A stretch of 64,000 bases of DNA from the NCBI RefSeq assembly GCF_011601315.1, contig NZ_JAAORA010000002.1, positions 310,001 through 374,000 of the forward strand, in the 5' to 3' direction. Shown in pieces: positions 37,927 to 47,506 of the stretch. The number at the start of each line of letters is the position of its first letter. Within the stretch, counting starts at the first letter, position 1. The DNA is from Candidatus Chlorobium masyuteum. GTDB taxonomy: Bacteria; Bacteroidota; Chlorobiia; Chlorobiales; Chlorobiaceae. The notes beneath the pieces are model-generated. The model saw nothing but the letters and a program-made list of their open reading frames with translations, was not told where the DNA came from and made no database searches. Position numbers and translations under genes: made by a program.

Positions 37927-38703
37927 ATGGTCTATCAATTAACAGCTGTTGACAAACTTCAACAGGAACACTCCATGGTACAGGCGGATTTGGTGGAAAT
38001 TTATATTAAAACCTGTCAAGCCGGAAATAGTGTGGGAAATACCAGAGCTAGAGAATATTTGCTTCATGGCGCTGAAAGGCGGGTTAGGCTGTTACGTGGT
38101 TGTCTTTCCAATGTGTTCAAGCAATTTCCGCCCGACGCAACAAAGCCGATCACATCTGAAGCTCTCGAAGAGGTTCAGATAAGTCTTCATGCTTTCGTGA
38201 TGAACCTATATGGTTTTTTCGAGAATCTCGCATGGGCATATGTCTTTAGGCATGATTTGGTAAAAGTAATAGGTGATCGTAGAAAAATCGGGATGTTCCT
38301 GAGGAGTACCCAAGAACACCTCCCAAAAGTTTTAAGCGACTACCTGACATCTACAACAATAGTTGCTTGGCACAACGACTATTTGAAAAATTATCGGGAT
38401 TCCTTGGCGCACCGAATTCCACTTTACATTCCCCCATCTGAGCTTACTCAGGATGAGGCTCAACGAATCAATGCACTGGAAAAAGAGAAGTTCGAGTGTC
38501 TGAATAAAAGTCAGCTCGACAGATTTGATGAAATTCGCACTGAACAAGCGTCACTCGGTACTGCATCCACAGTTTTTCTTCATTCATTCGAAGATGAAGA
38601 AGCCTCGAAACCTGTCCAGCTTCACCCCCAAATGCTTTGTGATGCAATGACAGTTGCTGAGTTCGGCAGTTTATATTTTATGCACTGGCATGAACGTGTC
38701 TAA
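37927..38703 (+). CDS. Hypothetical protein with a HEPN-like RxxxxH motif
   Basis: 258 residues from the ATG at 37927 (or 265 from a GTG at 37906). The predicted content is mostly helical, with a conserved-looking NYRDSLAHRIPLYIPP: Arg, four residues, His, the R-x4-6-H signature of HEPN RNases. Other parts, FENLAWAYVFRHDLVK and VAWHNDYLK, resemble the helical bundle preceding such motifs. I do not recognise the family by name. It stands alone, flanked by repeat-rich intergenic DNA on both sides, and is somewhat lower in GC than its neighbours, consistent with a transferred gene. Function unknown; an RNase or defence role is only a hypothesis. Confidence 0.6.
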   Translation: MVYQLTAVDKLQQEHSMVQADLVEIYIKTCQAGNSVGNTRAREYLLHGAERRVRLLRGCLSNVFKQFPPDATKPITSEALEEVQISLHAFVMNLYGFFENLAWAYVFRHDLVKVIGDRRKIGMFLRSTQEHLPKVLSDYLTSTTIVAWHNDYLKNYRDSLAHRIPLYIPPSELTQDEAQRINALEKEKFECLNKSQLDRFDEIRTEQASLGTASTVFLHSFEDEEASKPVQLHPQMLCDAMTVAEFGSLYFMHWHERV

Positions 38704-38861
38704 CCTTTTATTTTATTGGTCTACCTTTTGCTGTCAATGAACCAAAATGCTGTACGACAAAGAATGGATATGAAAAATGATGCTTTATTTCAGAGTTACT
38801 TTTTTACCTGATTTTCCGGGTTTGAAAGAAAGAAATGGGGGAATGAGGGTTACGCTGATTT

Positions 38862-38937
38862 CTACCAATATGCCATGCCTACGGCATTGAAAGAATTATG
38901 AATTCCAGTCCCGTAGGGACGCGATATTGGTAGCACA
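38862..38937 (+). repeat. Composite palindromic repeat with terminal inverted repeats (family 1)
   Basis: CTACCAATAT (38862-38871) and ATATTGGTAG (38924-38933) form perfect 10-bp terminal inverted repeats enclosing two hairpins, TGCC...GGCA and GTCCC-GTA-GGGAC. It lies in the 359-bp gap 38704-39062, which holds no gene. Confidence 0.8.
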
Positions 38938-39062
38938 AAACAAAGATATCTACCCTTACTTATCTTCTTTTTAAGCATGCCATTACGCCTTAGAATTCAG
39001 GGAATAACAAAGTTATGTAAACGATAATAACAAAGTTTTCTTACGGGGAAGTTCAGGCTGAA

Positions 39063-40715
39063 TCAGCTCAGTTTATAGCCGGGGCCGCCGCCGCCTTCGG
39101 GGGTGGTCCAGGTGATGATGCCGTAGGGGTCGGCGATTTCACAGGTTTTGCAGTGCAGGCAGTTTGATGGGTTGAGTTTGAGCGCAGGCTGCGGTTCGGT
39201 GACGATTTCGTAGACTGAAGCCGGGCAGAAGTGCTGGCAAGGGTTGGCAAACTCTTCTCTGCATCTTTTCAGGCAGATCGCGGCAATATCTTCAGGCTTT
39301 ATAACAAGATGGCAGGGCTGATTCTCTTCGTGCATGGTGCCTGAGCGATAGAGGTTCTGATCCTTGCTGAAGGTGAGTATGCCGTCAGGTTTGAACCCCT
39401 CTTTTTCAAGCATGAAGCGCTGAAGCTTTTTTGCGCCACTTTTTGTTTTCTCATCACGGTTTTTAGCGATACCTGTCGCAATCGAGAGGCCGGGAAATTT
39501 CAGTTGCAGCCCTGCGTTGAGCAGACCGGTATAGAGCCCCTGATCAAACGCTTTGCGGTAGTTCCGTGCGGCATGAAGCTCTTCATAAGCCCATGAACTC
39601 TTGAACCGCTCCTCATAGCTTTTCAGCCGTTCCACAGAAAAATCATCATGAAGCAGCGCTTCAAAGAGGGTCTCTGCTGCAACGATGCCCGATTTCATGG
39701 CGAGGTGAATGCCTTTCTGGCGTTGCGTGTTCACCAGCCCGGCTGATTCGCCGGTAACAAGAAATCCTGGGCCGCAAAGCGGTGGTATAGAGTCAAGACC
39801 TCCCGATGTGATGGTTCTCGCTCCCGATTCGATCAAGCTTCCCCCTTCGAGGATCTCTGCAAGCAGGGGGTGCTGCTTGAAGCGCTGCATGTTCAGGTGG
39901 GGGTCGCACACAGGGGAGGATGGACCGATAGAGGTGACAAATCCGATAGAGATGAGTGTCGGAGAGAAGGCGTAGATCCACCCTCCGCCGTAGGTATCGG
40001 GCGAAAGGGGGTAGCCGAAGATGTGGTGCACCTCTCCCTGTTTGAGCCCTCCTTCCGGTATTCTCCATGTCTCCTTGACTCCGGTGCCGTAACGCTGGGG
40101 CGCGGCGTTTTGCTCTGAGGGAAAGAGTTGAGCGAGCTGACGCAGGAGTGAGCCATCCGAGCCCTCTCCGATGACGATCACTTTTGCCTTGAGCAGAAGC
40201 CCCGGCTCGAAGTTTGCTTTCGGGTTGCCCTCTCTGTCGAGCCCCTTGTTATCGGTTATGATACCGGTCAGCCGTCCGTTTTCACTATAGGGAGCTGAAG
40301 CGGCCGTGTTGTCGAAGAGCTGTATGCCCTCGTTATCCGCCTGTTCAGCCATCCAGGCTCCAAACCGGCTGAGCGAAACAAGCTGATTACCCTCGTTACT
40401 GAATGCTGCGGGAACGAAGGGGAAGGAGAACTTTTTTTTGCCGGTGAGAAACCAGATGTTCTCACTGATAACTTCTGCTTCAATGGGGCACCCCTTCTCC
40501 CTGTAGTCGGGAAAAAACTCCTCAAGGGCTCTTGTGTCGAGTATGGCTCCGGAAAGCAGGTGGGCTCCGGTGTAGCGCCCCTTGTCGATAACCGCAATTG
40601 AGCATTCAAGGCTCTGACGTTGCAGCAGCCGCTGAAGGTGAATGGCTGAGGCGAGGTTTGCCGGTCCCGCCCCGACAAACAGAATATCAAACTCCAGTGC
40701 TTCACGTTCCTGCAT
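39063..40715 (-). CDS. Electron transfer flavoprotein:quinone oxidoreductase (ETF-QO)
   Basis: 550 residues, a complete single-subunit ETF-QO. It has an N-terminal FAD dinucleotide motif FVGAGPANLASAIHL, a quinone/membrane-contacting middle, and a C-terminal ferredoxin-like 4Fe-4S domain with Cys497, 519, 522 and 525 (NCLHCKTCEIADPYG). It passes electrons from reduced ETF to the membrane quinone pool, here presumably menaquinone. No ETF alpha or beta gene and no acyl-CoA dehydrogenase lies in the window, so the partner is elsewhere or different. Together with mgtE (39-nt gap) it may form a loose unit. Confidence 0.92.
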   Translation of the reverse strand: MQEREALEFDILFVGAGPANLASAIHLQRLLQRQSLECSIAVIDKGRYTGAHLLSGAILDTRALEEFFPDYREKGCPIEAEVISENIWFLTGKKKFSFPFVPAAFSNEGNQLVSLSRFGAWMAEQADNEGIQLFDNTAASAPYSENGRLTGIITDNKGLDREGNPKANFEPGLLLKAKVIVIGEGSDGSLLRQLAQLFPSEQNAAPQRYGTGVKETWRIPEGGLKQGEVHHIFGYPLSPDTYGGGWIYAFSPTLISIGFVTSIGPSSPVCDPHLNMQRFKQHPLLAEILEGGSLIESGARTITSGGLDSIPPLCGPGFLVTGESAGLVNTQRQKGIHLAMKSGIVAAETLFEALLHDDFSVERLKSYEERFKSSWAYEELHAARNYRKAFDQGLYTGLLNAGLQLKFPGLSIATGIAKNRDEKTKSGAKKLQRFMLEKEGFKPDGILTFSKDQNLYRSGTMHEENQPCHLVIKPEDIAAICLKRCREEFANPCQHFCPASVYEIVTEPQPALKLNPSNCLHCKTCEIADPYGIITWTTPEGGGGPGYKLS

Positions 40716-40754
40716 TACGGCCGCGCTGTTTTCAGTGAGAAAAGAAGGCTTTTT

Positions 40755-42137
40755 TCAGAGCAGTATGCCGCCCAGAATCAGGGAGGCAACACTGAAGTAT
40801 ATCACAATTCCGGTGACATCGACAAGTGTGGCAACAAAAGGTGCTGATGAGGTGGCAGGGTCAAGGCCCATCCGTTTCAGAAGCAGGGGGAGCATGGAGC
40901 CGGTAAGGGTGCCGAAGAGGACAATACCTACCAGTGATACGCCAACAGTTACGCCGACATAGATCCATGTCGTGGTCAGGTGACCGAGTATCATGGCCCA
41001 GATGATAACCCTGAAGACTCCTATCAGGCCGAGCAGACCACCAAGCGCGAGTCCTGAAAGAATTTCGCGGCGCATGACGCCCCACCAGTCCTGGATGGTG
41101 ATCTCTCCGAGCGAGAGTGAGCGGATGATCAACGTGGCGGCCTGTGAACCGGAGTTTCCTCCGCTTGAGATAATCAGCGGGATGAAGGTTGCAAGCACAA
41201 TTGCTTTTGCAAGTTCATCCTGGAAATAGGCCAGTGCAGAGGCGGTCAGCATCTCACCGATAAAGAGGATTACCAGCCAGCCGGCCCGTTTTTTAACGAG
41301 CTGGGGAATCGAGAGATCCATGTATGGCTCTTCAAGGGCTTCAATACCGCCGAACTTCTGGATATCCTCGGTCTCCTCCTCTTCTGCCACGTCAAGCATG
41401 TCGTCAACCGTAACGACTCCTATCAGGTAGCCGCTGGAGTCGACCACCGGCAACGCTACCGAGTCATAGCGTTTGAAGGCATCAAGTGCATCCTTCTGAT
41501 CCTGTGAGGCGGTGAGGGTGATGATCTTCTCTTCGGAGATGATTTCACTCACCTTTTTTTCGGGAAGAGAGAGCAGGAGTTCTCGTGCAAGCAGCTCTCC
41601 CTTGAGCTTTCCGTAGTCGTCAACAACATAGATGACGTTCAGGGTTTCGCTCTCATGACCGAAGGTGCGAACGTAGTCGAGTACCTGATTGATGTTCCAG
41701 TCTTTTTTGACACTCAGATAGTCAGGCGACATGAGCCTGCCGACACTGTCTTCAGCATATGCCAGCAGGGTTTTGGCAATCTTGAACTCTTTGAACGAGA
41801 GGAGCTTCAGCAGCTCCTGAACCACTGTTCCCGGCAACTCTTCAAGCAGCGCTGTACGGTCATCTGCCGACATGCTGTTGAGAATATGGGTGACATCTCT
41901 CTGGGTCAGTGCGGTCAGCAGGTTCTGCTGGGAGTCGAGCTCAAGATATTCGAAGGTCTCGGTTGCCACATCCTTCTGAAGCAGCCGGAAGAGGATTGCC
42001 TGTTCGTTTTCCGGCAGGTCGGAGATGAGCTCTGCCAGATCAACCGGCATCCAGTCATTGAAAATTCTTTGCAGCGCGCTGAAGTTGCGCTGTTCGATCA
42101 GTTCCCTGATTTCAGGTAGTAAAGGGGTTCCGATCAT
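40755..42137 (-). CDS. mgtE: Magnesium transporter MgtE
   Basis: 460 residues, the usual MgtE length. It has a soluble N domain with superhelical repeats ([21 protein letters not shown]), two CBS domains (about 140-260, with [21 protein letters not shown] and [21 protein letters not shown]) that sense cytosolic Mg, then five membrane helices with [20 protein letters not shown] in the pore region. It imports Mg2+ as a dimer and is gated by its CBS/N domains. Confidence 0.95.
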   Translation of the reverse strand: MIGTPLLPEIRELIEQRNFSALQRIFNDWMPVDLAELISDLPENEQAILFRLLQKDVATETFEYLELDSQQNLLTALTQRDVTHILNSMSADDRTALLEELPGTVVQELLKLLSFKEFKIAKTLLAYAEDSVGRLMSPDYLSVKKDWNINQVLDYVRTFGHESETLNVIYVVDDYGKLKGELLARELLLSLPEKKVSEIISEEKIITLTASQDQKDALDAFKRYDSVALPVVDSSGYLIGVVTVDDMLDVAEEEETEDIQKFGGIEALEEPYMDLSIPQLVKKRAGWLVILFIGEMLTASALAYFQDELAKAIVLATFIPLIISSGGNSGSQAATLIIRSLSLGEITIQDWWGVMRREILSGLALGGLLGLIGVFRVIIWAMILGHLTTTWIYVGVTVGVSLVGIVLFGTLTGSMLPLLLKRMGLDPATSSAPFVATLVDVTGIVIYFSVASLILGGILL

Positions 42138-42174
42138 GATGCTTGATGGTTAAATAAGGGCAACCCTATTGATT

Positions 42175-42225
42175 TGTTCCGCGCTTCGATTACTTGGTTG
42201 GGCTGAGCTCGAAGGCCCTTCCAGG
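42175..42225 (-). repeat. Half copy of the long palindromic repeat (family 2)
   Basis: On the plus strand TTGTTCCGCGCTTCGATTAC, then TTGGTTGGGCTGAGCTCGAA, resembles the copy at 37463 and the reverse complement of the 3' half at 59962-60072, though more diverged. It is in the gap between mgtE and the glycosylase gene. Confidence 0.55.
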
Positions 42226-42296
42226 TTATGAACTCAGCCTAAAAAAGGATTTTTTTTTCAACTTTTCCAATAACGCAGACTGCATTTTTTGATGCA

Positions 42297-42887
42297 TCAG
42301 GAGATCCTTGCTTTTGAAACGTGAGGATTGTTTACGATGAATTTGCGCCACGGAAGATCACGGCTTCTTGAAATACCAACTCTTGTTGTGGTTCCGATCA
42401 TCCTTTCCGGAACAGGGGGTGCGTTTTCCAGATAAAACTCTTCACCGAAAAGATCCCGTCCGTTGTCACGTCGCTCAATCTGAAGTGCCCGGGCAAGCTT
42501 TCCCGGACCGCTCATGAGCTCTCTCTCCACGGCTTTTCCTCTCTGCATCTGCATGAAGGAGATGCCTTCAACCGGTTCCATTGCCCGAAGGAGAACCGCA
42601 CCGGCACGGTTTTCCGGTTCACTGACGATATTGATGAGGTGGTGGCAGCCGTAGGTAAAGTAGACATAGATGGTGCCCGGACGATGAAACATGGTACTGT
42701 TTCGTTCTGTTCTGCCCCGCCAGGCATGGCAGGCTTCGTCATCTACACCGAGATAGGCTTCAGTTTCAACAATTCTTGCTTTCAGTTGTAAATTTCCCGG
42801 CAGCGTACGGACGAAAATTTTCCCGAGAAGTTTTTCTGCAAGTTCAAGTGTAGGTATTTCATAGAATTGCTTTTCAAGCCGCTCCAT
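42297..42887 (-). CDS. 3-methyladenine (alkyladenine) DNA glycosylase, AAG/MPG type
   Basis: 196 residues, the typical bacterial AAG length. It excises alkylated purines and hypoxanthine, starting base excision repair. It has [14 protein letters not shown], the catalytic Glu in [44 protein letters not shown] and the loop [13 protein letters not shown]. It is divergent from parA across about 97 bp. Confidence 0.93.
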   Translation of the reverse strand: MERLEKQFYEIPTLELAEKLLGKIFVRTLPGNLQLKARIVETEAYLGVDDEACHAWRGRTERNSTMFHRPGTIYVYFTYGCHHLINIVSEPENRAGAVLLRAMEPVEGISFMQMQRGKAVERELMSGPGKLARALQIERRDNGRDLFGEEFYLENAPPVPERMIGTTTRVGISRSRDLPWRKFIVNNPHVSKARIS

Positions 42888-42984
42888 CCACCGAACGATT
42901 ATAATTTGTAATAGTTCATGTATGTATTATAATGTATCAATTCATGACTGAACTTCAACTGCTGTAAATTTCCCTGGTTAGTAC

Positions 42985-43782
42985 ATGGGCAGAGTTATTG
43001 CGATTGCAAACCAGAAGGGGGGGGTTGGAAAGACAACCACTGCCGTTAATATAGCTGCCTCAATTGCTATTTCTGAGTTTAAAACACTGCTGATCGATAT
43101 CGATCCCCAGGCTAATGCTACATCCGGTTTTGGCATTGAGACCGGTGACGAGATTGATAACACCTTTTATCAGGTTATGGTAAAGGGTGGCAACATACAG
43201 GATGCCATCAAGCAGTCCAGTATTGAGTATCTCGATGTTCTTCCTTCCAATGTCAACCTTGTCGGTATGGAGGTTGAACTGGTGAACATGCGGGAGCGCG
43301 AGTATGTTATGCAGAAAGCACTCAAGGGTGTCCGTTCCCTTTATGACTACATTATCATCGACTGTCCGCCCTCGCTTGGTCTGATCACCCTTAATTCGCT
43401 TACGGCTGCCGATTCGGTGCTGATACCGGTCCAGGCCGAATATTATGCCCTTGAGGGGCTGGGGAAGCTGCTCAACACCATCAGCATTGTTCGCAAGCAC
43501 CTGAACCCGAAGCTTGAAATTGAAGGGGTTCTGGTGACCATGTATGATTCACGGCTTCGTCTGGCTACACAGGTGGCTGAAGAGGTAAAGAAATTTTTCA
43601 AGGAGAAGGTCTACCGTACCTATATCCGCAGGAATGTAAGGCTTTCCGAAGCTCCGAGCCATGGCAAGCCGGCTCTGCTCTATGACGCCCAGAGTATCGG
43701 GTCGAAAGATTATCTCGATCTGGCTCAGGAGATATTTGAACGGGATGGAAATATTAAAAAATTTAAAGTCCGGCAGCGGTAG
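42985..43782 (+). CDS. parA: Chromosome partitioning ATPase ParA/Soj
   Basis: 265 residues, a Soj-type Walker ATPase. The deviant Walker [16 protein letters not shown] (signature Lys11, Lys16) is at the N-terminus, then [31 protein letters not shown] and [15 protein letters not shown]. It binds DNA without specificity and moves ParB-origin complexes. The Walker A codons contain a G8 run (43017-43024), a consequence of Gly-Gly coding. parB follows after 27 nt. I found no parS sequence in the window. Confidence 0.96.
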   Translation: MGRVIAIANQKGGVGKTTTAVNIAASIAISEFKTLLIDIDPQANATSGFGIETGDEIDNTFYQVMVKGGNIQDAIKQSSIEYLDVLPSNVNLVGMEVELVNMREREYVMQKALKGVRSLYDYIIIDCPPSLGLITLNSLTAADSVLIPVQAEYYALEGLGKLLNTISIVRKHLNPKLEIEGVLVTMYDSRLRLATQVAEEVKKFFKEKVYRTYIRRNVRLSEAPSHGKPALLYDAQSIGSKDYLDLAQEIFERDGNIKKFKVRQR

Positions 43783-43809
43783 CTGACCAGGGCAAGCTGG
43801 CGGGGTGAT

Positions 43810-44697
43810 ATGTCTAAAAATGCATTGGGAAGAGGTCTGAAAGCACTTATTCCGGATGAGGGATTTGATTCGGGTTCCAGGGAGGAGCAGGAGGAGCTTG
43901 CCCGGGACGGATCCATTGGCAGCCTGCCGATTGAGAAAATCCGGGCTAATCCATTTCAGCCCCGCAAGGAGTTTGATGAAACAGCCCTTGAAGAGCTGAA
44001 GAACTCCATTATTGAAAACGGTGTCATACAGCCGGTTACGGTCTGCCGTGACGGGGAGGGGTATCAGCTTATCAGCGGAGAGCGGCGCCTGAGGGCAGTC
44101 ACCCTGGCAGGATTCAAGTTTATTCCCGCTTATGTTATCGAGGCACATGATGATTCAAGCAAGCTGGAGCTGGCTTTGATCGAGAATATCCAGCGTGAGG
44201 ATCTCAATGCCATTGAGGTTGCTCTTGCCCTGAAAAGCCTCACCACAAAGTGCCGTCTGACACAGGACGAGATCGCCCAGAAAGTGGGAAAAAACCGCTC
44301 AACGGTCAGTAATTTTCTCCGTCTTCTCAAACTGCCCCTCCAGATTCAGGACAGCATACGAAACAGGGAGATCTCGTCCGGTCATGCCAGGGCGCTTATC
44401 AATCTCCCCGGCGAGCAGCAGCAGCTGAAGGTATGGAAGCAGGTACTCAGTCATGAGCTTTCTGTTCGCCAGACAGAGACGCTGGTGAACCGCATGTTCA
44501 AGGAGCAGTCCAAACCGGCACAGGCTAACTCTCCGGACCGCTCTTTGCATATTACCCAACTGGAGTCACTTCTGAGAGACAAGCTTGCAACCAAGGTTCG
44601 CATAGTTGAAAAGAAGGGGGGCAAGGGGGAGATTCATATCCAGTATTTCTCCAATGATGATCTCGACAGGGTACTTGAAATTCTGAATCACGAGTAG
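43810..44697 (+). CDS. parB: Chromosome partitioning protein ParB/Spo0J
   Basis: 295 residues: N-terminal [11 protein letters not shown] and the CTPase/ParB domain with [19 protein letters not shown] and the GERRLRA box, a helix-turn-helix ([24 protein letters not shown]) for parS, and a C-terminal dimerisation segment with [16 protein letters not shown]. It loads at parS near the origin and works with ParA. The presence of parAB hints, but does not show, that the origin is not far away. Confidence 0.96.
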   Translation: MSKNALGRGLKALIPDEGFDSGSREEQEELARDGSIGSLPIEKIRANPFQPRKEFDETALEELKNSIIENGVIQPVTVCRDGEGYQLISGERRLRAVTLAGFKFIPAYVIEAHDDSSKLELALIENIQREDLNAIEVALALKSLTTKCRLTQDEIAQKVGKNRSTVSNFLRLLKLPLQIQDSIRNREISSGHARALINLPGEQQQLKVWKQVLSHELSVRQTETLVNRMFKEQSKPAQANSPDRSLHITQLESLLRDKLATKVRIVEKKGGKGEIHIQYFSNDDLDRVLEILNHE

Positions 44698-44755
44698 TCG
44701 TCAGTATCTCCTGCTCCACTGGATAGAGAGACAAATATTCAACAGAACACTAATC

Positions 44756-45502
44756 ATGAGGTTTACCCTTGTAGGCAACGGCAGGATGGGAACACAGGTT
44801 GCCCAAGTGATCGGTCAGTCGGGCCGGCACGAAATAGCCGCCGTTCTTGATATCGATACTCCCGTTACTCCCGACCTGTTTCGCGGAAGCGATGCCATCA
44901 TAGATTTTACCGTAAGGGAGGCTTTTCTGCTTAATCTGCCAGCCATCCTCAGTTCGGGTGTGCCGGTTGTTGTCGGTACCACCGGCTGGGACGATGTTCG
45001 CGAAAAGGTCAGAAGCCAGGTCTCCGATGCCGGGGCTTCGCTGCTCTGGTCGTCCAATTTTTCACTCGGGGTCAACATTTTTCTCCGAACCGTTCGCGAA
45101 GCTGCCCGGCTGATCTCTCCTTTTACGCAGTTTGATATTGCTGTAGCTGAACAACACCATACCGGAAAGGCTGATTTTCCAAGTGGAACAGCGCTCAGGG
45201 CCGCAGATATGATTCTTGAGGCGAACCGGCGGAAAACAACGGTTGTGCGTGAGCTGTCGGATGAGCGGAAACTTGCTCCTGAAGAGCTGCACGTTGCGGC
45301 AATACGGCTTGGCACAGTTTTCGGCAAGCACTCCGCCTTTATTGATTCCGAGCTGGATGAGATCGTGATCTCCCATACGGCCAAAAGCCGCGCAGGGTTT
45401 GCCGCCGGAGCGGTTGAAGCTGCCGAGTGGCTTGCAGGGCGTCACAGAACAACGCCGGGATTTTATACCATGGATGATTTTTTAAACGAAAAGCTCTCCT
45501 GA
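44756..45502 (+). CDS. dapB: 4-hydroxy-tetrahydrodipicolinate reductase
   Basis: 248 residues, lysine and meso-diaminopimelate pathway. It has the N-terminal Rossmann motif [25 protein letters not shown], the catalytic/substrate [16 protein letters not shown] (His-His and Lys) and the C-terminal [15 protein letters not shown]. The ATG at 44756 follows parB by 58 nt. Its product feeds the DAP used in the peptidoglycan that the two L,D-transpeptidases act on. Confidence 0.95.
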   Translation: MRFTLVGNGRMGTQVAQVIGQSGRHEIAAVLDIDTPVTPDLFRGSDAIIDFTVREAFLLNLPAILSSGVPVVVGTTGWDDVREKVRSQVSDAGASLLWSSNFSLGVNIFLRTVREAARLISPFTQFDIAVAEQHHTGKADFPSGTALRAADMILEANRRKTTVVRELSDERKLAPEELHVAAIRLGTVFGKHSAFIDSELDEIVISHTAKSRAGFAAGAVEAAEWLAGRHRTTPGFYTMDDFLNEKLS

Positions 45503-45507
45503 ACTCT

Positions 45508-46053
45508 ATGGCAGCCGACAGTTCAACGCAAAGTGCCCTCTCATTTTCAGGAAAGCTCTATACGGTTCTTCTTGGTGCTGCGATCATTCTCCTGACAACA
45601 ACGGTACCCTATCTTACCCTGCTGAATGTTTTTCTCTTTGCCGGGGTATTTCTTGCCGGTACGATTGCGCTTAACCACGCCATTCTCCGTTTTCAGGTCC
45701 GTCTTCCCTACAGTGAGGCCTTTTTTCTGGGATGTGTTGCCGGTATGGCGGGCGGGGTGCTTTCCGAGAGCGTAACCTTTCTGCTGATGCAGCAGTTCAA
45801 CTATCGCCCCGGAGCAGAAAGCCTCTCGCTGATCATCGACTGGGCACTTGAAATGGCAAAAGGGAAGCCTGAACTACAGGATCAGGTACAGGCACTTGTA
45901 ACAGCAGAGAAGCTTGCTTTGGCACCAGTCAAGCTGAGTTTCAGGGAGCTGCTGATGAATATGGCCTTTTCAGGTGTGTTTTATGCCCCCATGACCGGTC
46001 TTGGCGCTGCTTTTGCCGTGCTCAGGCTCAAACGCAAAGCAAGAAAAGCGTGA
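45508..46053 (+). CDS. Membrane protein, probably DUF4199 family
   Basis: 181 residues starting 5 nt after dapB. It has four hydrophobic segments: LYTVLLGAAIILLTTTVPYL, LLNVFLFAGVFLAGTIALNH, FFLGCVAGMAGGVLSE and LLMNMAFSGVFYAPMTGLGAAF, with a soluble loop in between. The arrangement resembles the DUF4199 family found in Bacteroidetes and Chlorobi, function unknown. Likely co-transcribed with dapB. Confidence 0.7.
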   Translation: MAADSSTQSALSFSGKLYTVLLGAAIILLTTTVPYLTLLNVFLFAGVFLAGTIALNHAILRFQVRLPYSEAFFLGCVAGMAGGVLSESVTFLLMQQFNYRPGAESLSLIIDWALEMAKGKPELQDQVQALVTAEKLALAPVKLSFRELLMNMAFSGVFYAPMTGLGAAFAVLRLKRKARKA

Positions 46054-46066
46054 CGGAAAGGTTGTT

Positions 46067-47506
46067 TTAAGCTCCGGAGGAGCGGGATATTGGTAGAGCT
46101 TGCAGTTTGTACCACCCCCTGTCAATCTTCTGCGAACCCGGCAGGGTTCTCCACGCTTCTACCCGGCAGTACCGTACAGGGCTTTTGAGTTTACCGATTC
46201 CCGAGTTCATCGCAAGGTTGATAGCTCCCTCATCGGGAGCGTTTTCCTCTTCACTCTCAATGAATGCCACCGGCCGCTCGCCATATTCACGATCAGGAAT
46301 AGGCACTACAACAGCTTCGCGTATTCCCTCGATCATCATCAGCGCTTTCTCGATCTCTTCGGGGTGAATGTTCTCTCCTCCGGAGATAAACATGTTATCC
46401 TTGCGTCCGATTACCGTCACCACTCCCTCTTCAGAGAGCGTGCCGATATCGCTGGTGTGAAACCATCCCTCGCTGTCGGTTTGCAGCTGAATACCCCGGT
46501 TGGTGAGGTATCCTGAAAAAAGGGTTGCCCCCCTGACCAGCAGTTCCCCATCTGCCGCTTTGCGCAGCTCTCTCCAGGGCAGAACCATTCCGCTGTTCTG
46601 TTCCGGGCTATTTATCGGTCCTGGAGTAGTGGCAATCTGTGAGCTCATCTCGGTTGAGCCGTAGCTCAGATAGAGGGGGATATGCTGCCGTACACTCTCC
46701 TCAAGCAGTGACTTCGGAGCAGAGCTGCCGCCAAGCAGCACAGCTTTCAGTCGGCTCAGGCGCAGGGCGCTTTCGCTTTGGGCCAGCAGGCGGTAGAGTT
46801 GAGTCGGTACCAGCGAGAGATGGGTGAGCGGGAAGTTCCCGAGTGAGCTTGCAAGCGGCTCATCGGATTCTGCAATCGCAAGGCATCCACCCGAAACAAA
46901 TGCTCTGAAAAGCAGGGCGTAACCCCCGATGTGATAGAGCGGGAGTGAGAGCAGCCAGCAATCTCCGGGTCCGAAAGGGAGGTTCTCTTCGGAGCCGAGA
47001 GCACTGTACCAGTGATTGGCAAAGGTGTGAACGGCGGCTTTTGCTTTTCCCGAGCTGGCCGAGGTATGAATAATGGTAACCGGGCGCGACATCTCTTCGG
47101 GTGGCACCATGCTCTCCCCAGCGGCAAAGCGCGAGGCATCTTCAAGCAGTGAGGTGAGCGGCGAAGTTCTGCATCCGAAGTAAAGGAGTTGAGCAGAGCT
47201 GCCGGTCAGCAGCAGTTTCGGGCGAAGGTTCTGCACGGTAGTCCGGATCAGCTCTTCGGGAAACCGGCTGTTGAGCGGAGCGGCAATCATTCCGGCTTTA
47301 AGCAGACCAAGCAGGGTGATGACCAGTTCGGGGGTATTTACCGAGAGCAGTGCGACTATGTCGCCCGCCCGAAATCCCTCCTTGCAGAGCAGCCCGGCAA
47401 TATGGCGGGCCCTCTCATCACACTCCAGGAATGAGAGGCTTTTTCCCTTCATCATGATTGCAGGAGCGCTGCCGAAACGTTTTGCAGCTCTGCCTACAAG
47501 GTCCAT
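46067..47506 (-). CDS. menE: o-Succinylbenzoate-CoA ligase
   Basis: 479 residues, an ANL-superfamily adenylating enzyme that activates o-succinylbenzoate in menaquinone synthesis. It has the P-loop TIIHTSASSGKAKAAVHT, LSYGSTEMSSQI (A5 motif), GWFHTSDIGTLSEEGVVTVIGRKDN and the C-terminal lysine region GIGKLKSPV. Its start overlaps menC by 13 nt. The last residues (ALPISRSSGA) are encoded by a palindromic repeat element. It is last in the menHBCE run. Confidence 0.93.
   Translation of the reverse strand: MDLVGRAAKRFGSAPAIMMKGKSLSFLECDERARHIAGLLCKEGFRAGDIVALLSVNTPELVITLLGLLKAGMIAAPLNSRFPEELIRTTVQNLRPKLLLTGSSAQLLYFGCRTSPLTSLLEDASRFAAGESMVPPEEMSRPVTIIHTSASSGKAKAAVHTFANHWYSALGSEENLPFGPGDCWLLSLPLYHIGGYALLFRAFVSGGCLAIAESDEPLASSLGNFPLTHLSLVPTQLYRLLAQSESALRLSRLKAVLLGGSSAPKSLLEESVRQHIPLYLSYGSTEMSSQIATTPGPINSPEQNSGMVLPWRELRKAADGELLVRGATLFSGYLTNRGIQLQTDSEGWFHTSDIGTLSEEGVVTVIGRKDNMFISGGENIHPEEIEKALMMIEGIREAVVVPIPDREYGERPVAFIESEEENAPDEGAINLAMNSGIGKLKSPVRYCRVEAWRTLPGSQKIDRGWYKLQALPISRSSGA
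46070..46096 (+). repeat. Hairpin plus ATATTGGTAG repeat inside the menE 3' end (family 1)
   Basis: GCTCC-GGA-GGAGC followed by GGGATATTGGTAGAGC. The repeat is read in the antisense direction as the C-terminal residues of MenE and ends just upstream of its stop codon. Confidence 0.75.

Noticed and set aside
43017-43024. G8 run in parA as a phase-variable tract
   Set aside because: It encodes the invariant Gly-Gly of the Walker A motif, so it is explained by coding constraint.
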